Shown: one piece after another, positions 5,750 to 8,997 of the stretch
Numbering within the stretch: position 1 is the first letter of the stretch
Layout: the number at the start of each line of letters is the position of its first letter
From: Halobacteriovoraceae bacterium
GTDB taxonomy: Bacteria > Bdellovibrionota > Bacteriovoracia > Bacteriovoracales > Bacteriovoracaceae
NCBI GenBank assembly: GCA_018663815.1
Contig: JABJPQ010000374.1
Span: forward strand, 1-8,997
Direction of reading: 5' to 3'
Length of the DNA: 8,997 bases
The notes under the pieces: model-generated
What the model saw: only the letters and a program-made list of their open reading frames with translations
Told to the model about the DNA's origin: nothing
The model's database searches: none
Position numbers and translations under genes: made by a program

Positions 5750-6175
5750 TTGGAAACAAATCTGAGGAATATTATTTGGATTGATAAAAGCGAATCTATT
5801 ATAGATGAATACATAGATATGTATGGGATTAAATCTTTAGCAAAAGTATTTCCATTTATAAGCTATAAGGAAGCTTTAAAATTTATAAGTGAAACAAACC
5901 AAAAGGTTGATTTAATTATTGCAAACTATTGTACTTTTTTTTGGGCATCTGCTCTCAAGGGAGAAGTAAACTTAAAAGAAGAGCCAGTTGCATTTGATTT
6001 CTTTAAGGCTATGGAAGTGAGACTTCCCAATACTCCATTAATTTTATTTTCAGCAATAGCTGATATGGACAGCCGAACTAAGCAATTTTGTTCAAATAAA
6101 AATTTTATTTTTCTTCACAAAGATCACGGTGAAAAATTAAACAGTCAGGTTCATGCCTTAATTGGAGGCCATTAA
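5750..6175 (+). CDS. Degenerate receiver-domain (pseudo-receiver) protein
   Basis: The gene starts at TTG 5750, set by AGGAG five bases upstream. The 141-residue product is one receiver-like (CheY) fold. Strand 1 is NIIWIDKS, with a single acidic D12 in place of the usual pair. Strand 3 is VDLIIANYC, where the phospho-accepting Asp is replaced by N59. Strand 4 is LILFSA, with S101 at the Thr/Ser switch position. Strand 5 is FIFLHKD, with the conserved K124 retained. Alignment with the intact receiver encoded at 7492, which has FDLIISDFNMP, makes the Asp-to-Asn change plain. An insertion-like segment (residues 62-80) follows the altered site. Such pseudo-receivers usually act through protein contacts rather than phosphorylation, as seen in several atypical regulators. 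The stop is one base before the ATG of the methyltransferase gene, so this is the first gene of a coupled operon. Confidence 0.72.
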   Translation: METNLRNIIWIDKSESIIDEYIDMYGIKSLAKVFPFISYKEALKFISETNQKVDLIIANYCTFFWASALKGEVNLKEEPVAFDFFKAMEVRLPNTPLILFSAIADMDSRTKQFCSNKNFIFLHKDHGEKLNSQVHALIGGH

Positions 6176-6176
6176 T

Positions 6177-7004
6177 ATGAGCAGTTATGTACTTGAAAGT
6201 GAAAATGAAATCGAAAGATTAGATTATCAATCAAAACAAAGAAACTACTTGCCTGAGAACGAGATTAACAAAGAGGACATTGTTCTTCCTAAGGGCGCAA
6301 GTGTATTAGATGCAGGCTGCGGTAGTGGTTTGTTTTCAAGGTATATTGCAGATCAGAACTTAGAAAATGATATTAATATTTATGCTATTGATTCTTCTTT
6401 AAAAAGGATTGAAGCTGCAAAGAAAAAATATAATAAATCTACTTACTCAAATATCTTTTTTAATGTTCAAGACCTTAGGAAGTTAACTTTAAAAGACAAC
6501 TCTATTGATATTATTGTTTGTAGGTATGTATATGAGCATATTAAAGATATATGCCAAGAAGTTACAGACGAATTATTTAGAGTTTTAAAGCCTTCTGGAA
6601 TACTATATGTCATTGATGCCGATGGTATTTTATATAACCTTGACACAGAAAATAAAAAATTAAATGAATATTTAAACATAATTAAAGAATCTGATTTTAA
6701 TTATGAAGGAAATATTTGTAAAAAAATACCACGCTATTTACAGCGATCTGGATTTAGTAAAAATAATATATTCATTACACCAAAACCAATGCTCTTTTTT
6801 GAAAATACTGACCGAATATATGAAAAGAAAATATGGGATATGAGATTTGAACAAATCGAGGGCTTACTTGTTCCACTTTTTGGTGAAGAAGGATTCAAAG
6901 AATTTGCTGAACTTTATTCCCTTGAATTGCAAAATTCTGAGAACTTCCTTTATTATAGCAAGTTCATATTCAAGGCAACCAAGGTACAAGAGGGTTTGCA
7001 TTGA
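6177..7004 (+). CDS. Class I SAM-dependent methyltransferase
   Basis: The 275-residue enzyme is of the Methyltransf_11/25 (UbiE-like) group. The N-terminus YVLESENEIERLDYQ is a lead-in often seen in this group. SAM-binding motif I is VLDAGCGSG (43-51), and the acidic end of strand 2 is IYAIDSS (D72). VQDLRKL (97-103) matches the adenine-contact region, IDIIVCRYVYEHI (110-122) is motif IV/post-IV, and LKPSGILYVID follows (about 137-147). The C-terminal ~120 residues form a helical cap likely to define the substrate, which the sequence does not reveal: small molecule, lipid or protein are all possible. GGAGG eight bases upstream fixes the ATG at 6177; an earlier in-frame TTG at 6162 overlaps the upstream gene and is not needed. 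The end overlaps the next gene by 4 bp (TTGA). Its place among receiver and DHp genes suggests its output is tied to signalling. Confidence 0.85.
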   Translation: MSSYVLESENEIERLDYQSKQRNYLPENEINKEDIVLPKGASVLDAGCGSGLFSRYIADQNLENDINIYAIDSSLKRIEAAKKKYNKSTYSNIFFNVQDLRKLTLKDNSIDIIVCRYVYEHIKDICQEVTDELFRVLKPSGILYVIDADGILYNLDTENKKLNEYLNIIKESDFNYEGNICKKIPRYLQRSGFSKNNIFITPKPMLFFENTDRIYEKKIWDMRFEQIEGLLVPLFGEEGFKEFAELYSLELQNSENFLYYSKFIFKATKVQEGLH

Positions 7005-7495
7005 ATAATTTAACTGATCTGTCTTCATTCAAGAAAACTTCTTATAAGTCTCTGCTCAACGAATTATACTATTCCCTAGATAAAGAACACATATTTTTAG
7101 AAAGTGATATTTCAAAGAAAAAGATATTTTTCGATAAATACCGTGGATTATTCATTTCACTACAAAGAAAAAACGAAAGAGTCTCTGTAGAGAAACTTTC
7201 TTTAAAAGCTGATATTCCTCTTCGTAAATTGGCCTTGATAGAGGATGGAAAAGAAACATTGGATGATTCAGATTTTTTCAACCTATGCCATCTTCTTCAA
7301 TGTACAAATGAGTCGAATATACTTCTTGAAAAACTGGAAGAAGCTTTTGATCCAGAAAAAAAGCAAGCGAGAAAGAATTTGGCAAAATCACTTAAAAACC
7401 AATTTGGAATTTCTTTTGCAGACCCAGAGAAATACAGCCAAGAAGAAAATGGTAAACTAATTAAACTTAACTTTTCAAAGAAGAAACAACAATGA
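7001..7495 (+). CDS. XRE-type helix-turn-helix protein
   Basis: The start is TTG 7001, within a TTGA overlap with the preceding stop, with GAGGG six bases upstream. The 164-residue product has a helical N-terminus (1-45). It then has a Cro/C1 (XRE)-like domain at about 48-103: YRGLFISLQRKN, SVEKLSLKADIP, LRKLALIEDGKETL, FFNLCHLLQC. These align with the pattern of helix 1, 'S.eeLA..agis' recognition pair, 'l..iE.G' and closing helix. The C-terminal 60 residues are charged and Lys-rich, ending in KKKQQ. This is the only recognisable DNA-binding domain in the operon and so the likeliest transcriptional output. Targets are unknown; the phased tracts at 5621-5748 are one candidate. The domain is divergent, so a protein-interaction role cannot be ruled out. 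Confidence 0.65.
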   Translation: MNNLTDLSSFKKTSYKSLLNELYYSLDKEHIFLESDISKKKIFFDKYRGLFISLQRKNERVSVEKLSLKADIPLRKLALIEDGKETLDDSDFFNLCHLLQCTNESNILLEKLEEAFDPEKKQARKNLAKSLKNQFGISFADPEKYSQEENGKLIKLNFSKKKQQ

Positions 7496-7872
7496 ATGTA
7501 TTAATTGTAGACGATGAAAGCCAGATGTGTGAGATGCTAGAAGGTATTTTAAAAGATTATAGCAATAATATTCATATTGCTCATAATGGAAGTGATGGCT
7601 TCGATATATTCAATAAGTTTAATAAGACATTTGATTTAATTATTAGTGACTTCAATATGCCGATACTTAATGGCGTTGAATTTAGAAAAAAGATATTTGA
7701 TTCAAATAAAGATTGTCCACCATTCATTATTTACACTGGAAACGTAGATGGTGTTATGAGGCAAGAGATAGAGGGAGAACTTCTCGCAGTAGTTTCAAAA
7801 TCTGACATTGAAACTCTTGAAAAACATATTGTAGAAATAAAAAATAAAGTTTTAGGATCAACTAATGAATAG
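7492..7872 (+). CDS. Single-domain response regulator (CheY-like receiver)
   Basis: The product is 126 residues, a complete receiver domain without output domain. The acidic pair is D7-D8 in LIVDDE, the phospho-acceptor is D53 in LIISDFNMP, the switch residue is T82 in IIYTGN, and the conserved lysine is K103 in VVSKSD. The sequence FNMPILNGVEF is textbook. It therefore should accept phosphate and pass a signal on by protein contact or to a phosphotransfer partner. The start ATG overlaps the HTH gene's stop (ATGA), with only a weak AAGAAG upstream, and its own end overlaps the DHp gene by 8 bp. That close pairing makes the DHp protein the natural phosphoryl donor, acceptor or phosphatase for D53 (inference). 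Family assignment is certain; physiological role is not. Confidence 0.92.
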   Translation: MNVLIVDDESQMCEMLEGILKDYSNNIHIAHNGSDGFDIFNKFNKTFDLIISDFNMPILNGVEFRKKIFDSNKDCPPFIIYTGNVDGVMRQEIEGELLAVVSKSDIETLEKHIVEIKNKVLGSTNE

Positions 7873-8128
7873 CATTAAAAAGAAAAGGCAGTTCCTTGAT
7901 ACAGTTGTTTGCACATATCATCATAATATAAATAATTCCTTGGCTAAAATAAAAGGCTCTGTAGATAAGCTAAAACTAAATGAAGATACTGAGTATTCTA
8001 AAGAGGTAACTAAGATCGAAAAAGGCATTTATGAGATCAAAGTCTTTTTAGAAAAATTAGAATCAGAGAAGAACTTCAACGAGGAAGCATACTCATCGGA
8101 AATAAGTATGCTTCTATTAGAAGATTAA
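7865..8128 (+). CDS. Stand-alone histidine phosphotransfer (DHp/HisKA-like) domain protein
   Basis: The 87-residue protein is nearly all helix. Helix 1 carries FLDTVVCTYHHNINNSLAKI, in which H20-N-I-N-N-S-L matches the H-box HEINNPL of NtrB-like and hybrid histidine kinases. Helix 2 is EVTKIEKGIYEIKVFLEKLE, the second arm of a dimerising hairpin. No ATP-binding (HATPase) domain follows: two TAA codons end the frame at 8126-8131, and the next 440 bases contain no N-, G1- or G2-box sequence in any frame I read. The acidic residue after the catalytic His, needed for autokinase activity in HisKA proteins, is Asn here, while the +4 Asn linked to phosphatase activity is kept (N24). It is thus unable to autophosphorylate. 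It would act as a Spo0B-like phosphotransfer relay or a phosphatase for the neighbouring receiver. AGGA lies seven bases before the ATG; the gene overlaps the receiver gene by 8 bp. Confidence 0.65.
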   Translation: MNSIKKKRQFLDTVVCTYHHNINNSLAKIKGSVDKLKLNEDTEYSKEVTKIEKGIYEIKVFLEKLESEKNFNEEAYSSEISMLLLED

Positions 8129-8264
8129 TAATCAATCCTACCCGTCCAAATAATTGGAACTGTCTTAAGTTTAGGACTCAATCTGGCAATATATCGTGAA
8201 CATATTTCATACCTAAACAATGGTTACTGGACATTTACGCTGTAATGCGGTTTGTTATCTAAGC

Positions 8265-8284
8265 GTGGCCGAAACTTCGGCCAC
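8265..8284. repeat. Perfect 9-bp inverted repeat (stable hairpin)
   Basis: GTGGCCGAA, two bases AC, then TTCGGCCAC form a perfect palindromic hairpin of high G+C content. No T-run follows on either strand, so it is not a standard terminator, though it could stabilise the 3' end of the operon mRNA. It is also the symmetrical member of the three-copy motif family in this stretch. Confidence 0.7.
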
Positions 8285-8470
8285 TTAAGAAAACTTCTAT
8301 GTATTCAGATATACAGAGGTTTTTGAAAAGTTATATTTTCGTCTATCAAAAAATGGCCGGAGGATCGGACACTTGAAGATAGTTAGTAAATAGGCAAAGC
8401 CCAGTAACTTAAGATAGTTGGCAGCAAAACGCTTCACTTCCTTCAAAATGAGTGGCCGCACAGTCGGACA
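8266..8470. repeat. Three copies of TGGCCG-N5-TCGGMCA
   Basis: The copies lie at 8266-8283 (TGGCCG AAACT TCGGCCA), 8354-8371 (TGGCCG GAGGA TCGGACA) and 8453-8470 (TGGCCG CACAG TCGGACA). Starts are 88 and 99 bp apart. Twelve positions outside the spacer are invariant. Copies 1 and 2 also share CTT and AAGA just after the motif. The near-dyad symmetry suggests binding sites for a dimeric regulator upstream of the receiver gene at 8576, or units of a dispersed repeat. Confidence 0.6.
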
Positions 8471-8551
8471 TTCTCGCTCAAGCTCATGCTCAAATGCCAC
8501 TTTTTCAATACTTAAGTCTGGCACAACAATTGCCTATGTAATGTACAGAAA

Positions 8552-8569
8552 GCCGAAAGGCAGTGAGGT
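8552..8569 (+). promoter_or_regulatory. GAAA-loop mini-hairpin and ribosome-binding site before the receiver gene
   Basis: GCC-GAAA-GGC (8552-8561) forms a three-base-pair hairpin with a GNRA tetraloop. It is followed by GAGGT (8565-8569), six bases before the ATG at 8576. An upstream TGCC (8531-8534) could pair with the same GGCA, allowing an alternative fold. The ribosome-binding site is solid; a riboswitch-like function is speculative and matches no class I know. Confidence 0.4.
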
Positions 8570-8575
8570 AACAAT

Positions 8576-8997
8576 ATGAACTATAAAATTCTGATTGCTG
8601 ATGACAAAAAATATGTCCTTAACAGTTTTAGGGAAGCATTGGTGAATCACCTTGATATCGAACCTATTTTTATAGAGAAGGGAAACGAAGTTCTTAAGCT
8701 TGTTAAACAAGACCCTTATGGCTTTGCTGTCATTGTCCTTGATTTTCATTTTGAAGGTGAACCTTTAAATGGAGCAGACATAGCCAAAGAACTTCTCTTA
8801 TTGAATCCCAAGCTTTTAATTCTAATTTGTACTGGTGATGACTCTTCTGAAGCTCCAATCGCAAGTCTTCGTGCTGGTGTGAAAGATTTCATACAAAAAG
8901 GTGGAAATATTGAAGAAACAATTCAAAAAATAAGAAGCTATTGTAATAAATTTGATGAAACTAGAAGGATTATTGCTCCAACATCAAATAACAAAGC
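8576..8997 (+). CDS. Response regulator with N-terminal receiver domain (3' end outside window)
   Basis: The frame opens at ATG 8576 behind GAGGT and runs off the window without a stop after 140 codons. Residues 1-125 are a complete canonical receiver: D9-D10 in ILIADD, phospho-acceptor D56 in VIVLDFHF, switch T86 in LICTGDDS, conserved K108 in FIQKGG. From about residue 125 (DETRRIIAPTSNN) the sequence looks like a flexible linker, so an output or kinase domain may follow outside the window. It is separated from the signalling operon by about 450 non-coding bases and probably has its own promoter. It is not a copy of the receiver at 7492; identity is limited to the catalytic motifs. Confidence 0.88.
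   Translation, partial: MNYKILIADDKKYVLNSFREALVNHLDIEPIFIEKGNEVLKLVKQDPYGFAVIVLDFHFEGEPLNGADIAKELLLLNPKLLILICTGDDSSEAPIASLRAGVKDFIQKGGNIEETIQKIRSYCNKFDETRRIIAPTSNNK

Larger units (their letters stand above)
8129..8575. other. Non-coding stretch between the signalling operon and the next receiver gene
   Basis: I find no convincing gene in these 447 bases. Base composition is visibly richer in G+C than the flanking genes between about 8230 and 8530. The stretch holds a near-palindrome GTCTTAAGTTTAGGAC (8162-8177), three copies of a TGGCCG-N5-TCGGMCA motif, and a second repeated string (ACTT, optional G, AAGATAGTT at 8371 and 8407). Just before the next gene is a small GCC-GAAA-GGC hairpin (8552-8561). 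No T-rich terminator follows the operon. The repeats may be operator sites, or the stretch may be a decayed mobile or repetitive element. Confidence 0.5.

Noticed and set aside
6162..6176. TTG start at 6162 for the methyltransferase
   Set aside because: It overlaps the preceding gene and the GGAGG ribosome-binding site itself; the ATG at 6177 is correctly spaced.
8132..8239. In-frame continuation after the DHp stop codons as a remnant kinase ATPase domain
   Set aside because: The reading (ILPVQIIGTVLSLG...) has no N-box, G1 or G2 motif and is preceded by two stop codons, so there is no sign of a truncated histidine kinase.
8265..8284. Strong hairpin as an intrinsic terminator of the signalling operon
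   Set aside because: No T-run follows on either strand.
8266..8470. Three short repeats as a CRISPR array or integron attC sites
   Set aside because: The repeats are only 18 bp with a variable core and spacings of 88 and 99 bp, no cas genes are visible, and the RYYYAAC/GTTRRRY ends of attC sites are not properly placed.
8297..8524. Open frame of 75 codons on the minus strand in the non-coding stretch
   Set aside because: It starts with GTG without a good ribosome-binding site, lies over nucleotide repeats that explain its internal similarity, and matches no family I know. It is kept only as a low-interest observation.
8534..8749. Open frame of 71 codons on the minus strand
   Set aside because: It is antisense to the clear receiver-domain gene starting at 8576.

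Overview
This AT-rich window (roughly one third G+C by eye) reads as bacterial chromosome. It combines a nucleic-acid-modification/defence region on the left with a compact signalling operon on the right. Low G+C, Gram-negative-style gene packing, frequent TTG starts and several single-domain receivers beside a SAM methyltransferase would fit a Bdellovibrionota/Bacteriovorax-like organism. That placement is only an impression: there is no rRNA or marker gene here.

Left part (1-4752). A C-terminal fragment of a probable radical-SAM protein (spore-photoproduct-lyase-like) overlaps by 4 bp with an ASCH-domain gene. Convergent to it, with one base between the stop codons, is a minus-strand operon of three genes. 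Read in its own direction, it holds two small cold-shock-fold paralogs (95 and 88 aa) and then a ~1010-aa Type IIG-like restriction-modification enzyme. The enzyme has an N-terminal PD-(D/E)XK nuclease (PD...DAK), an N6-adenine methyltransferase core (DPAMGSGHF, NPPW) and a C-terminal specificity region. The first cold-shock-like protein ends in QLALPL, a close match to the sliding-clamp-binding motif of Hda. A plausible minus-strand terminator lies inside the ASCH gene.

Middle (4753-5749). A divergent control region holds an 18-base direct repeat and a hairpin that would bury the ribosome-binding site of a 54-aa one-helix membrane protein. That gene converges with, and overlaps the stop of, a 159-aa gene of unknown function. 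Upstream of the 159-aa gene is a perfect 6-bp inverted repeat. Beyond it lies a striking array of AATT-centred tracts spaced exactly 10 bp apart, probably curved DNA, leading into the next operon.

Right part (5750-8997). Five tightly coupled plus-strand genes encode: a degenerate receiver with the phospho-Asp replaced by Asn; a class I SAM methyltransferase; an XRE-type HTH protein; a canonical single-domain receiver; and an 87-aa stand-alone histidine-kinase dimerisation/phosphotransfer (DHp) domain with an H-box but no ATPase domain. A ~450-bp non-coding stretch follows, with three copies of TGGCCG-N5-TCGGMCA, one of them a perfect hairpin. The window then ends inside a second canonical receiver gene. 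My working inference is that 5750-8128 is a reduced phosphorelay whose kinase is encoded elsewhere. It would feed an HTH regulator and a methyltransferase, with the pseudo-receiver as a non-phosphorylatable partner.
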